Shown here piece by piece: positions 23,636-37,065 of a stretch of DNA of 64,000 nucleotides. The translations under genes and the position numbers were made by a program. The notes below the pieces were generated by a model. The model saw only the letters and a list, made by a program, of their open reading frames with translations, was not told the DNA's origin and did no database searches. Source of the DNA: Lates calcarifer (Eukaryota; Chordata; Actinopteri; Centropomidae). The DNA is taken from the NCBI RefSeq assembly GCF_001640805.2, contig NC_066836.1, positions 5,506,473-5,570,472 of the forward strand, given 5' to 3'. Every line of letters starts with the position of its first letter. Positions within the stretch are counted from its first letter, which is position 1.

Positions 23636-26600
23636 TGAACAAGACAGAAGCAGTCACTTCAAACAGAGCCTCTTGCTCAGGGCTTCACAAACCACTGGGT
23701 TTGTGCCCAGTTGGCTCTCTCAGTAATGTGTCCATGGCAGGACTGATGACACTTTGAATGGCAGGCCAATCAATACTGCCATCTCTCTTTCAAGGAAAGT
23801 ACTGTATCTGTTGGCTGCTGGAAAACATACTTTAAATTATGAGATTATGTCATATATTGATTTGCATATGAGTAATTTGACAGCCCCCTCCCTGCTGTTG
23901 CTGTGTGGATGAGACAAACAAGCAGCACCAACATGCATCAGTTGGACAGATTTGGACATCAACACATTCTTCTTGAACGTTAAAAAAAAGTAGCCGGGTT
24001 GGTAAATGAACTTTTGCTAAATTAAACACCAGGGGCTCTGAGGAGTCACTTAATCTTGTGACAAAGTAAAGCAAGTTGGCAACAGAAGGTGAAAGTATTA
24101 TTCATTTAAAGAAAGTGCAGAAACCAACAAGTGTGGAAACTTATAACGTGTAAAGTTCAGCTGGCTGAGTTCTCTCAGGAGAAATGCTGCTCGTCTGTCC
24201 ATTAAGTTTCCCCTTCGAGTCACTCGGCTCTATAAGTTTCAATGAATGTTGGTAACCTTTTATGAACATACTGTCTTTACAAATGTCATACTGTACTTAG
24301 CTGGTGCATGTAGTCCTGGTGACTTCATGTGTATGTGAGCAAAATGTTTGCATTTTAGTCCTTATTCGGTATCGTTATATGTTTTGATAGCATTTCATAA
24401 TGTTAAAACATGTGGACATTGGATGTTTGTGTCGCAGTTTCAGAATCGTCACACCAGTACTGCTCATTTTATCTAACTGTATAATCTGTAAGTTAATATT
24501 TAGACCTTGAGAGTGAAGACAGTGTTGTCATCCCTAACAGAGACAGTAGAGTGATGACAGGGAATAAGAGGAGATAGAGATTACATTAACACAGGCACCC
24601 AGCCGGACACAACAGGGGATTTTGCAGCTCATGGTTGGCTACCAGGTCACCTCAGAAACAGAAGGATGATTTTGCTCATTCCTCAGTCCTGCACTGGGTT
24701 TAGTTTGAGGTAAGGGTTTGGCTTAAACATGCAGTTGTAATGGTTAAGATTAGGATTAAGCATAAGTCATACTTTCCATGTTTTCACAGCTGCAAGAATC
24801 TACGTGGGTGCCTCTAAGAATGAATGACTGTGCCGACAGTATGCACTGACAACCATGTGTGAGCACGCCTCCTAATGCAGACACCCAGTGCAGTATAAAC
24901 AGCACATGCATGAGCGTCAGTGACCATGTCTGCGTCTGCTTTGGAGAATGTCTTGAGCTTTTAGGGTCCTGGGGAAACGCATTATGTCAGTGAGGGTCCT
25001 CACAAGTATACTGTAGAAGCACAGCTACACACGTTTGTACAAACATGCTTTTTTCAGTGCAGTGGATAATTATAACAAACATTTCACATGCATTCAACTT
25101 TGTTTCACTTCCAGATAATTTGGTTCAGATAATTGGTTGAAGCTGGAGATTTTCACAGTCTGTTTGTCACTTGTTTGTTGCATTAATGGCCTCCATTGTG
25201 GAGCTGTGTGGAGTGTGGCTGCTTTCCCCAGATCTCAGTAATTTAGTAATGAATACAATTTTTATTGTAGCAATCGTAAATCATGTCCAGAAAACAAAAT
25301 TTGAATTTTCGTTTAAGTGTGAAAACTTGCAATGGTGTGAATTTGTTTGTAGCAGTGTGGGATGTGGATCATGGACCCTGGTGTGATCCAGAACATTAAA
25401 ATCTAGTTAATGCTTGTCCAGAGCTGAGGCTAGTATGCTAGAGGCTATTTAGGTTTTGGTCTCTGAATCCAAATTATTTCACAGTGAAGTCACACAGTTC
25501 TCTCGAAAGTCAAGTGGAGCACAAATACTTGCGAAATGAGTCAGTTGTATTTTAAGACAGCTGATGGGGGCACGTAGGCAGCAGCGTCTTTTTTTTTTTC
25601 TCGCTGCCTGAAATGGCAATATTCAGTGACCGTGTGCGTTTTGATTTGATGAGGATTTGTCTGTAATGCGTCAGTAAACCCAGCTATGGATGAGAATTGA
25701 TTTTCTCCCGCTGACAGGAGCAGTCGAGCATCATAAGTAAACCACCAATTTATTTTTTCTCTTGGCAATAAACTTATTGACATTTTGGTGACAAGGGACA
25801 TCAATTAGGGCCACGGCTTCACTGAACATCATTTATGCTTCTTCAAACCTGCTATTATATCACCCTTCACATTCTGCCACCACAAACTGCAATCAATACT
25901 TTATGATCTGAATGCACTTTGCTACTACAGCATGTGGTAGTGCATACTGCATGCAGTACAACATTGAAATTCTTTGCATTCAGTTTTCTGAGCCATTGTT
26001 TCCTCCCTGTGGTTTGATAACACGGATGAGCTTTCCCCGTATATATCGAGAAGTGTAAAAGTTGTTGGCCTTCCCTTGCATTTGTTCTCCCGCAGAACAG
26101 AATGATTGGAGTTTGGAAAAAAACACTCTGACATGAACATTTGTCTTCCTCATCTTTGCTTGCTGACCTCTCTGCCATATTGATCTTTCCAAGATATCAG
26201 CCGTCTGGCACGCAGGGTGCAGTGCCAGTCAGCCTTTGACCATTTCACTTTATCTTCCACCAGAGTATTAAACTCATCACAACCCACAGAACATTTTAAA
26301 GCCTATAAGTTTTCTGCTGACTTTTGGCCAAGATGCTAAAAGATTTGCCTGAGCATTAAAAAAAAAAGTTTCACCATGATTGTTTGAACCATCCTTTGAC
26401 GGGTTATGAACCAAAATTTTAATATATTTTTTGTGTGTTACAGATTGTATTTATGCATCTAAAATCCACTAAATCCCACGTACCAAGGATTTTCAATGCA
26501 GCATGTTTGATTTAGGTCAGAACCAAGGCTAATTTATTTGTATCTATGCAGCAGCACTGGTCGGTCTGAACTTGCGCTGTGAAGACTGTGGAGGAGAGGG

Positions 26601-27639
26601 ACAAGATAAGGAAGCAAAGAAAGAAAACTTAGCACAGAGATGAAAAGGGAAAGAAACTCTTGTAGAGTAAGGGCAAAGAGAATGAGAGAAGAGGACAAAA
26701 CTAGGAAAGAGTGAGGATGGAGAGAACGATAAAAGAGAATATAGGACCCAGGAAAGGTTCAGCCTGAGAGAATGAGACAAGAGGGAAGAAGAAGGCAGAA
26801 ACACACATGAGTGAAAGATAGAGTGAAATCCCAAGGGATTTCCTTTCTTCTAGCACTATCTTGCTTTTTATTTTCTCGGTGAGGAGGAAGAGGAGGAGGA
26901 GAGGAAACCACTCTCCCCTGTCTCTCTGTGGAGATGCAAGGAGGAGGCAGCGTAACCGTCTCCCTCTGATTGCCTCTCTGACACCAGAATCATGCAGATT
27001 CCTTACTGATATCCTGCAAGTCAGGTGGAGATGTGGTAATGGAGGAGATTTTGGTGCAGACAAGAGCGAGGAGCTTTATCAGACACAAGGGGCACCCTGA
27101 TGTCATGCTGGAGAGGAATGAACCAGGCCGAGTTTCCCTGTCTGACAAGACACAAGATGCTTTTTCATATGATTTGAAAGTTGAAACTTTGGCTTCTTAA
27201 CAAACACGGCTAAGAATCTACAGCCATGCTAGCAGCTTTGTGAGACTGTACTTAAAGGCGTATTCCACAAAAAAAATGCAGTAGTACCAGTGATACGGTG
27301 TTTAATTATGCAATTCAACCATTGACAGTTCGGTCAGGGATTGGGGTGTGCTATGCTGGTAGTGTCTAATGTAGCCTCGAGCTGCTAGCCTCAAGCAGAG
27401 ATGAAAATGTAAACTGCAGGAGTCCAGTAAACTCACTTCTTTCTAACTCTACACCCCCAGGTTTTTTCTTCTTTTAAAACTTGTATTCTTCAACCCTAAC
27501 TGACTAGACTTGGCACGGCTCCCTCTGGAGCCACAAAAGACTTTATACAACGTTCTTTTCCTTGCATATGCAGTAGCAAACAGACTTTGATGTGTAAAAT
27601 TGGAGTGGTTCTTTAAAGTAGATATGGACGCTAGCCTGC

Positions 27640-27905
27640 TGAGGTTGAGCATATAATGTATAATGTTTACCATTTCTGCCATTTTAGTTTAGTGTGAAAG
27701 CTTACTAATGTTTGTTCATCAGCAGTAAACACAGTGCAGCTGAGGCTAGCTGGAATTTAGCTTTGAGCCAACCTCGGGTGTGCTAAAGATCAGGGGATCA
27801 AGTAACTGTGGTTTACACTGTGGGAATCATGGTTGTCCTCACCAAATTCTGTGTCAGTCCATCCAGTAGTAACCCTGTCTGCTAGAGATATGTTCATAAA
27901 CAACT
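27640..27905. repeat. Dispersed teleost repeat, family B copy
   Basis: ACCATTTCTGCCATTTTAGT, AGCTGAGGCTAGCTGGAATT and, further right, ACCAAATTCTGTGTCAGTCC are degenerate versions of a repeat consensus I recognise (CACCATCTTAGTTTAGCG, CAGCTGAGGCTGATGGGAAT, ACCAAATTTCATGGCAATCC). Relatives in this window are at 41690, 53150, 53815, 54560 and 55755. Confidence 0.5.
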
Positions 27906-30900
27906 TAACTGCTTTCCCAATTTGCTGGCTGGATTAAAATCAGATGCAGCTTTTTTGGAGGTGGTTGGGGTAGTTGGCAGGTGTAGAAAGCCCCCATTTG
28001 TAACACCAGAGAGTGGGATTTGCAGAGTCCAATGTGTGGCAAGGTTAAGGCAACAGAAACCGTTGGGTAGGGTTAGGGAAAGCTCATGGTTTTGCTTAAA
28101 TGTAAATAAACAGGTTTTTGTATATAAAACCAGACCATGATCCTTCCCTATCTTTAACCAAGCCTTGTGTGTGCTTAAACATAAAAATGTAACATATGTA
28201 ACATATCCTCATAGAAAATGTAATATTTGTATCTGTAGGAGACGGGGTTGCTGGTAGTTGTGATTCAAGTGGCAGACCAGCTGACTGTCCAACTGATGGA
28301 GCAACGTCACCATCACTAAGACACTATCATGGCTAAAAGTAAATAAATAAATGACAGAAACTCTTGTGCAGCTGCAGACAATCCCACTGAGATGGCATAA
28401 GAAATTTACAAAGCAGATTCTTGTGCACAAACTATGGACAGGGTCGGTTTTAGACATATCTGGGTTGAAAATACTTTCTGACTAGGTACACTTTGCTTGA
28501 AGGCATGAGCCAAGGAGAACGAAGCCATCTGTGCCAAGGAGACATGACAAGGCATCCTTCTCCCTGCCACAGCTTTAGTGACAGCTGGAGAAGTGAGATG
28601 TTTAATATTTCATCTCAGACAGCCACATCTTCTATGGTTTTCTCTGAGCAACAAAGCCATTTTTCACCGTTCATTAGGATTTTGCTAAGCAATCAGCCAG
28701 CTGGATAGCGAGACAGAAAACTCCCCAATTAGGCCGTTACGGCCAAGGACTCTGTAGTCATTTTATGCGAACTAACAGTGTTTGTGAAGTCTGCAGGGCT
28801 GTGTGTGTATGTGTGTAAATCTGTGCATGTGTGTGTGAGTGCTGTCTTTGTGTTTTGTGCCATTAGGAGTTTTTACATTACAACGAGAACTGCACAAAAC
28901 ATCACCGACCAATAGCCACTATTTTTATGCAGAGACCTTGTTAGAATGCTAAAAATTCTCCATTTTGACCGAAGAGAAGAGAATGGTGGTTTCGTTATGC
29001 CACAGTGGTCCCAATTGGGGCATAGTCTTGGATTTCAACTTATCTCCAGTGCATTCTGCTCCCGCCAAACATAACACAGCTTCAGGCTCTTTCCAATGCA
29101 GGCCTGGAAAGCAATTATGGATGAAGGAGGGAGAGGGGGGGACGCTGCCTCTCGATAAGCATTCCCTTGACGGACTAATCTCACACTTGGTGCCTTTTGG
29201 CATTCTGTGGTTAGGGAATCACTGGTTAAGTCATACATTTTCAACATAAAGGAAGTGGAGGGAAATTTCTTGAGGCGCGTGTCATGAGCTGAATGGTGAT
29301 TTCATGCTTCTCCATGTTTTAACCTTTGGTGCTTGGTAAGCTGTAGCCTGTGGGGCGCTCTTCTTATTTGGTCCCTGAGAGACCTGTGAAGGATCTGAAA
29401 AGGTTAAACTATGAGAAATGGAGGATACCTTTTGGCACAACATCAGGAGATAGATGATGGGCTGCCGCCGCTTTTCACATCACTGAGGGTGAATGCAAAG
29501 AGATGGCTGGCAGGACGCATTGCAATAAAACCTAATTTCTTTGCTTTTCCGTCCTCTGGCTCCTCAGACACGTAAGGCCAGCTACATTACTCAGCTCTTT
29601 AGCCGTGATTAATGAGCATGTCCTCCACAGTGGAAGAGAGGAATGATCAAACTGTTATTTGTATTTTGGCGTAATCTCTTTCTGTATGCCCTGAGCATTT
29701 CCTTTTCCAGTTTAGAAACATATTGGATGCCAGTGTTATTAATTATGGAGACCTGAGGTTTGCCAAGACAATGTGCTTCTTGGCCAGAAATAGAGCAAAG
29801 GAGCAGAGTTGTATAAAAGTTGGCGAAGAAAGAAGTGACAAAATAAAAGTTGCAGAGGAAAACCTGAGTACCAGAGAGCCACGAAGAAAGAAACAGCCTC
29901 CTGTAGCCTTGTAGCGTTTTGCTGATGTGACATTAAATCGTTGTCTGTACCACGTTGTCTGCCTTCAGTCGAAACACTTCCAATTACAGAGCGGACTTTG
30001 ATGTATATCCCATCACCCTCCCATTGAGGAGACAGTGTCATGGTTATTCGTCGAAGGTTGTTTTGGTCTCCCGTTCTCGCTGATGAGCTTACTGATTACC
30101 CTTCCAGAGGTGTTAAGGAGTAAGCATTTTTTTTCTCGGGCACATACAGAGCTGATGCTGCCTCTTTCTCCTTCTCCCTCCGCTGGGGACTCCAAATTAA
30201 TTCAGATCATATCAACAGCGAGGTCTGTCATGGGAACACATATCTCAGTGGTGTAAGGCAGATCCTGAAGATAGTCCAAACTCTCTAAGAATAATTTCAG
30301 GTGACACATCGTCCACAATGTTGACACTGAGCCAAGATGTCTACACAGACAGGTGACAAATTAAAGGGAAAATGAGCAGAGAAAGATGCTTCCACAGGGG
30401 ACATGAGGACGCCACAAGATGTCAAACTGGAAATGGAGTTTTTGGACCAGTGTGCACTTTCCATGAAAACACCATTCAGAGAATCTGTGCTAAGGAGTGT
30501 TGAAGATGTTCTGATTACCAGCCCATTTAAACGTAAGGTCGGGTTTTGCTCGATCAGAACAAGCTCTTGCGGTAAGTTTTCTGACCACGTTTGAAATCAG
30601 ACATGTTATAGTTGCTCCACACTGGAAGGTGGAGTGGAGAGGCTGAAAGGAGGAGAGGCGGAAGACATGATTATGTTAGAATATTAAGTTAATAGCGCAC
30701 ATTTTCACACAGTCTCTCCTGGAAGATGTTTTTAGTGTTGCACTCGGTTGTTCATATGAAAAGTGAAGTGAAATAGTTGTATCAAGAATGAGAAAATATA
30801 TCCTGGCTCCTTTCTCGCCTCCGCACAGCTGACCAGACATGGTGTGAAGTGGCTTTGATTGTTGGACACAGCCTTCCCACTTTATCCGGCTTCTTGACCA

Positions 30901-33187
30901 TCTTACTACTGCCACTTCTGAAGAAGCATGCTGGCGGCCTCATACGTCTAGGGTCGCTTGGATAGCTAACAAATCTCAATGCAAAGAGGCATTTTAGACA
31001 GAATGAGATCTCATTACTTAAACCACCTTGGGAGGCAACATATTCTAGCCAGATGTAGAAAAGGGATGAATGCATTTGTCTCTTCAAGATTCTTACATAA
31101 TCTTTACTCCTCCCAAGTGTAAGTACGTCAGTAAGCAGTCTGTGAAAGTAGCCTCTTTCAGGGACTGTCCCCTTTGATAATGGCTCTAAATAATGTTTCC
31201 GTTTGGTTGTACAGTAGGTGTTCATTGTATCAAAGTTTTAATTTTATCCCCGATCAGAGCAACCATTGAATCATCTGTGTGAGAAGGAACAGTTTGAGTG
31301 AGAGCCCTGCTACAAAAAGCTGGTATTCAAGAGGCTGTTCCAGAATAAAATACTTCATTTAGCACACATGTAGAGCCACCTCCCATGTTGACGACCAGTT
31401 GCACATGGACCGAGAGTCTTTCAGTCTTTCAGTTGGCAGTAATTTTTTCCTGGTTGTTCTGTCACTTCTCAGATAGCACACTATCTCCATTGCTACAAAA
31501 ACAGAAGTGTTAGTGCAGTGAAGTGTGATAGAATTTGTCCTTGACTCCTCTGTCTGTTTTCACACTTGTCAATCACCGTGGAGATCGAGTGTGTTGTTGT
31601 CGGTTTGTTTTTTCGCTGAAAGTTAAAACTGGAGCATTTCTCCATGAGAACGGCTGTAGATACAGTAGTGTTCCTCTCACCCCCTCCATCCTAGAAAGAT
31701 GAGGAGATCTATACACACTGTACCTCAGACTTTAACTTTTTTTGAGATCTTGGACAAGCCTCAGTAGCAGCAAGTGGGTCACACTGACATGTAGGTCAAC
31801 ACTGGAAGTTTCCACAATTGTCAGTACGACTAAATTGATTTTAGGCAGGAGAGGCACAGGGTGTAGTTGATGTGCTGTAACCCTCACTGCCTCAATATAA
31901 TCTCATTAAAAGAAAACAGCTCTCTGACTCAATTTCCTGCAGCTGAAAACAGACTATTATTTTTAATTGTATATTTAAAAGCTACATCAACAGTGTTCAA
32001 AACTCTTCAACAGCCAGATTATTGAAACAGCTACATAAGAAAAAAATCTAACTCAGACTTACTGTAACTAAATACATCTGAATCAAACAACCTTCAGCAG
32101 GTATTTCAGGCCTGCACACAATTTTGTATCACCTCAGAAAAAAGGTATTGTTGGTGAGTCCTTGCTCTGTGCGCTGCTGTACTGTTGTGCTACTGCACAG
32201 CCAAATTAACCTTTGCTGAACAAATAACAGATAGACTAAATTATAGCCTGACAGCTTCTTTGTAGAATCAATGGATGTTTGTGCTTTGAGATAATAAGAT
32301 AAAAATCAAGTGGGATTTGTGTTCATTGTGAGCCAGCAGGCAGGTTACTTTTAAAAGGCTGCTCTAACTTTCTGTAATGAAATGAATTAAATGCATTGTT
32401 TGCCAGAGACACAAAATCAGTCGAAATGATTTCCTTATTAAACATTAGGAGCGGCACTTGTGTATCTCTGTGATCATGCCTGCAGGGATTAACTATTTGT
32501 TTCGAAAGCAACTCAAGTTTTGTTTTGAGACAGGTAATCTTCTGAAACTTCTGCAGGTATTTCTGTCAAGGTAAACAAATGGAACAATGAATGAAGTTGT
32601 TTACTTTGGTTAATGGAGCCTCAACGTGCTCTCCAAATACCCAAATTTCTTCCAATATCACCGTTGATGCCCTTGAAACTCAACAAAAATAAGTTTTAGG
32701 ACATCAACACTGAGTTAGGAAGAAAGTTTTGGAATTAAAAAATAATAATTTAACATTGAAAACACAAGTTTTCACACAGAAGACGAATGATACAAGGACA
32801 GCTGGCTACAGCTAATAAAATGAACAGATGCAAAGGCTCATTTCAGTGATGCAAAAGAATATCTGTCTATTTATGAGCTGAAGATGACTCAATTTCCTCG
32901 GCTCGTAATCACAGTGTTAATTCCGTCTTCCATCATCATCTCATTAATAATGCAACAAAACCCTTGATGATGCTGATGATGATAGCATCAGATGCTCAGC
33001 TAATAACCGAGAGGAACAGTAACGACCGCACAGGCTTTAATATCAGTTTTGAGACTTTTAAAACTGAGTTGCAAACTTCAGCCACAGAGCGGACGGATGT
33101 GCAGTGGTGGAAAGTCAGTACAGGTACATTAACAGAAGCACAGGACATACGTTTAGTTCTGTGGTACTTTTATTCTACGTGACGTTT

Positions 33188-33740
33188 TTATGCCTCTGCA
33201 CCGGCGACAGCTGCGGCCAGAGGCATTATGTCCTTCATGTTGTCCGTCCCTTTCTTGAGTGTGATATCTCAGTAACACGCTGAGGGAATTACTTCATATT
33301 TGGCACAAATGTCCACTTGGACTCAAGGATGAACTGATTAGATTTTGGTGCTTAAAGGTCAAAGGTCAAGGTCATTGTAACCTCACAAAACATGTTTCTG
33401 GCCATAATCCAAGCAAGATTTCACACACATGTATAACAGGATACAATTATTAAGAGATGACATTTTATATCCAAAAGGTCAAAGGTCAGCTTCATGGCGT
33501 CATTATACTGTTCTGCAAAAATATTTATCTGGCTATTCAACATCATAACTTTCACTTCTGGGCAGATCTTGTAACTGTGTTGATTATATAGAGCTTCTGT
33601 GTCGCTGGGTTGAAGATGTGTGTGAAGACTCCACGTTGTAGAATTTGTAGCTTCTTTGCAGCGGCATGTCTGGACAGACATGGATGTAAATTGCAACTTG
33701 AGTGGTTGGCAGGGGCATGCAACTGTGAGGCAGTAATTCT
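33188..33740. mobile_element. Dispersed repeat carrying AGGTCA arrays (nested insertion)
   Basis: Begins near TGCCTCTGCACCGGCG, has the sequence GATATCTCAGTAACACGCTG and TTTGGCACAAATGTCCACTT, and ends near GAGGCAGTAATTCTA. This order matches a common percomorph repeat I recognise. It contains tandem AGGTCA hexamers at 33356-33374 and 33476-33488. No ORF; non-autonomous, superfamily unknown. Confidence 0.6.
33356..33374 (+). promoter_or_regulatory. DR1-type AGGTCA direct repeat inside a repeat
   Basis: AGGTCA a AGGTCA AGGTCA: two hexamers spaced by 1 bp (DR1) and a third directly abutting. DR1 is the consensus bound by HNF4 and RXR heterodimers; TCAAGGTCA suits monomeric receptors such as ERR. 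A second DR1 is at 33476-33488. Binding is inference only. Confidence 0.35.
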
Positions 33741-34751
33741 ATTTCTATTTTATACTGTTTTTTACTTCTACTCCACTACAGACTACTGCTCTGCAGATTT
33801 TACGTCAAAACACTGGCAATATTATAGATGAAACTAGTGGTTTCCAACCTTTTTTGGCTCGTGCTCCTTATTTCAAGTGTGTATGGGTAGTTAGCAGCTC
33901 TCTCCAAACCTCTCCGATGAAGTCATTTAGGTCATTGTGTTAAAAAAATTAAATTTCACAAAACCGCAAAGAGACGAGAAAGGTTAATCATCTCTCAGCC
34001 TCTCATATTAGTCTTGTGGCCATTTAATGGAAAACTAAAACACATGATGATAAATAAAGCAGTTAGTTTTTAATTCCTCTACGGTTGTATTGGTGTTTTT
34101 ACTTCTCTGCTGCCTCCACCATTGTCTCTATGCCTCCTCTTCAGCATGAGGTAACATGAACACAGCTGATCAGGGCTCATTAAGGGATAAAACAGTGTGG
34201 GAGCATCTCCCCAACAGAAAGCTGTTAGCATGCATGCGCGCATTGTTTGTGTCTTCATGAATTCCTGCTAGACAGAATACACTCAGGATTAGACTAATGA
34301 GCCCTGTGTTTGTGGGGGACGCTCATCACCTTGGTGAAAAGCTGAAAAAAGAAAGAAAAAAAAATTCTCTAAAGAGCCATTTACTGACGTGAGTTGGATC
34401 CAGAGCTGCTGGCAAGAATTATTTCTTTCTTTTTGAAGCCCAACCCGTGTGAATTTTACTCTAACTCGCATGTTCCTAATCACCAGTTTGGCTATTACCA
34501 CATCTCAGGTGCGTATCCATTAAGTAAATGAATAGGCATTACCTTGGCACTAAACATTAGCATTGTGATTCATTTCATTAGCGTTTTCCTATTAAAAGTG
34601 TCTCAGGGAAACGCAGCGGAAAAAAGCATAAACAACCTCTCCTCCTCTCCTTAAGTTCCACCTGGTTGCACTGGGAATTTAAGCTTTGTCATGCAGATGA
34701 GCTGATTTTTATTATTATTATAATTAATGTGAATAATGTAAGTTTGCCCAC

Positions 34752-34990
34752 TCAGTGGTGAAAGAAATCCTCAGAATCTTAAGCAAAAGTATAAATACCA
34801 CAATACTGATAAAGTATCAGAAGTAAAATGCATCTTCTGCAGAAAAATGACCCCTGTGAACGATATATTACTATAAATGACATTATTAATAGTCAATGCT
34901 AATGCATGAATGTGTAAGCAGCATTTTACTGTGGTAACTGGTTGAAGTGTTGCTCGTTTTGTCCACTTTATATACAATTAGTCAGTTTTT
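34752..34990. mobile_element. CAGTGGTGGAAAG-type element, left part
   Basis: Begins CTCAGTGGTGAAAGAAATCC and continues with AAGCAAAAGTATAAATACCA and GTATCAGAAGTAAAATGCAT, matching the AGTATTCAGATCC-type variant of the family. Together with 35555-35660, which holds the opposite inverted end, it may be one roughly 900-bp copy interrupted by other sequence. Confidence 0.5.
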
Positions 34991-35554
34991 CTCCAAGCTT
35001 AATCAGGCCCCGAGAGTCAGTCTCTTCCAAAGGGTCAAAGATAAATCTGAAGGGTCATGAGATGATTAATGAGAGAGGAGAGATGAAAAAACAAAGTTCA
35101 GCTGCAAATCTGCATTAATTTTTTTTTGACTTTTCTCTAACACGGGATACTTTACCTCTTTGAACCTCTTTAGTGAAGCCACGTTTTAGAGGGGAAATCC
35201 CTCATTAGTCAAGTTTCCATACAAATGTAACAATTTTCACTGAAAATCTTCAAAAAAAGAAGAAAAAAAGGTAAATGAAAGCCTGTTTCCACCCACTACC
35301 TTTATGCAAATATTAGGAGTGCTGTTAAACTACAGCTAAAAAAAAAAAAATGGCACATTGATATGATTTAAAGAGTACCAACAAAACCTCAATGAAAACA
35401 TGATAGAAACATGGCATCTGTGTTTTGAAGTCAATCTACATGTATTAGATGTTTTGTCTTCTGCCATTTTTTGTCTTATACATCACAATTTATTCACTAA
35501 ACCTGTTTCTATCACACTTTATTTTATTTATATTTAAAAAATTTATTGACATTC

Positions 35555-35660
35555 AGTCTGCTATAAGTACAAAGTAGCATAAAATAAAAACACTCTGATA
35601 AAGTACAAGTACCTCCTAACTGTACTTGGGTAAATGTAATTGCTTTCTTTCCACCATTTA
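35555..35660. mobile_element. CAGTGGTGGAAAG-type element, right inverted end
   Basis: AAAGTACAAGTACCTCCTAA, CTGTACTTGGGTAAATG and the terminal GCTTTCTTTCCACCATTTAC are the mirror image of the family's left end. Confidence 0.5.
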
Positions 35661-35809
35661 CATAAACACATTTATGCACAAAAACATGCACACAAGCTCA
35701 GAGAGATTGAATGACACACTCACGTGTCCTGCTTGCCAATATGAAATCTGTCGCCTCCCATGAGATTCTTCCTGCTTGACGAGTGTTGTCACTGGCAGCT
35801 GGTGTTTTG

Positions 35810-35831
35810 CACACACACACACACACACACA
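35810..35831. repeat. (CA)n microsatellite
   Basis: Eleven CA units, followed by degenerate CA-rich sequence. Confidence 0.95.
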
Positions 35832-36939
35832 TACCCACGCACACCCTTTTTGGTTACTGTCTCTCATTATCCTCTGTTCCAGCACATAATGGACACACTC
35901 CAACTAGAATATTTACCATTGAAAATGTTTTCAGAGGGAAGCGCAGCTTTCCCCCACATAGAGACGGTAGTATTGGCGATGTATTATTGATGTCTTCTTT
36001 TTGTTTTTCTTGGGCTTGTTGTTATATCACGACAACACAACAGTAATTGCTCCTTTGGGATTTCGTTCGACGGGATTTATTACGCTCGCACTCCAAGATT
36101 TAACAGCCAGTCTCCAGTATGGAAGAAGTTTTAGCGTTGGTGTGAAAATTGCCTGTTTGCCCTTGTTCACAACAAACTTGTCATCTCGAGTTTGACGGTT
36201 AACAGTTCGTCTGAGTGCCATATTCAAATTTCCTCCCGCTGTCCCTAGCCATGCATATATTCGACTCCATGCTAGGATTATGCTGCACCTTTTATCTTTC
36301 AGTTTCATTTTCAACTCTGTATCTTGTGTAGAAAAGGGACTTTTGCAGTGCAGAGGTGGACGTGATGTGAAAGTGAAATGGCAGCGCACACACGCCTTGC
36401 GTTCAGACATCTCCTTCAAGTCATTACTCTCGCCAGACTTCTCTTAACAAGATCATCTTCTCGTTATCGATTCACTCCATTGTTTACCACGACGCACCGG
36501 GCGATAACCATGCCTATCACTCCTAACAACTGATCTGAGAGGATTATGGGAACATATCAGGCCTGCAGATCAATAAACGGTGTGCTGATGAAGGCCGCCG
36601 TGAGCTCACTTGTAAATGTGAAATCTCCTCCAACACAGAATTGACTTAAGGTGTCTGGGAGCGCTCGGGGGGAAAAAAGGGAAATCCAGCAGATGTTTTA
36701 ATGATGTTTGCAAGGCTGCCGCTTTGCGCCCGCATAATGACCTTATCAGATATCATAACTGCCGTGCAGCTGTGAAGTGGAAGAGTGCAATTCTAAGTTT
36801 TCTTCATCAAAGGACGCCCCTGAAATCCCTCCTTGTCTCTCTGAAGGCCCTGCCCTACATTTCTCGGTCTCCAAAGTGCTTCTTTCTCTGACAGCCACTC
36901 CTTTTTCTTGCTCCTCTTTTTCATCTATCAGATTGCCTT

Positions 36940-37065
36940 TCATTTTACTCACCCCTCCTCCCCCTCGGCCCGCCTCTGCTTCTCTGTCCCCCTCCATTCC
37001 TCCCTCTCTCCCTCTCTCTCGTCGTCTTTCTCCCATCCTTCTCCCTCCCTCTCTCTTCCTAATGT
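36940..37065. repeat. Polypyrimidine-rich low-complexity tract
   Basis: CT-rich sequence with CCCTCTCTC and CTCCCTCC motifs. It explains the long plus-strand ORF across 36908-37657 (Ser/Pro/Leu-rich), which I do not regard as a gene. A GA-rich segment with a poly-G run at 37147-37157 follows. Confidence 0.8.

Larger units (their letters stand above)
33103..33840. mobile_element. CAGTGGTGGAAAG-type element split by a later insertion
   Basis: Left part 33103-33187 starts CAGTGGTGGAAAGTCAGTAC and reaches GTGGTACTTTTATTCTACG. The right part resumes at about 33741 with ATTTTATACTGTTTTTTACT and TACTCCACTACAG. In intact members these two parts are adjacent. The intervening 33188-33740 is a different repeat. 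Confidence 0.55.

Noticed and set aside
30782..31225. 147-codon minus-strand ORF
   Set aside because: No recognisable motif, no splice-site support and no neighbouring exons; this length can arise by chance in 64 kb of six frames.
36027..36419. 130-codon minus-strand ORF
   Set aside because: No family resemblance or regulatory context; probably chance.
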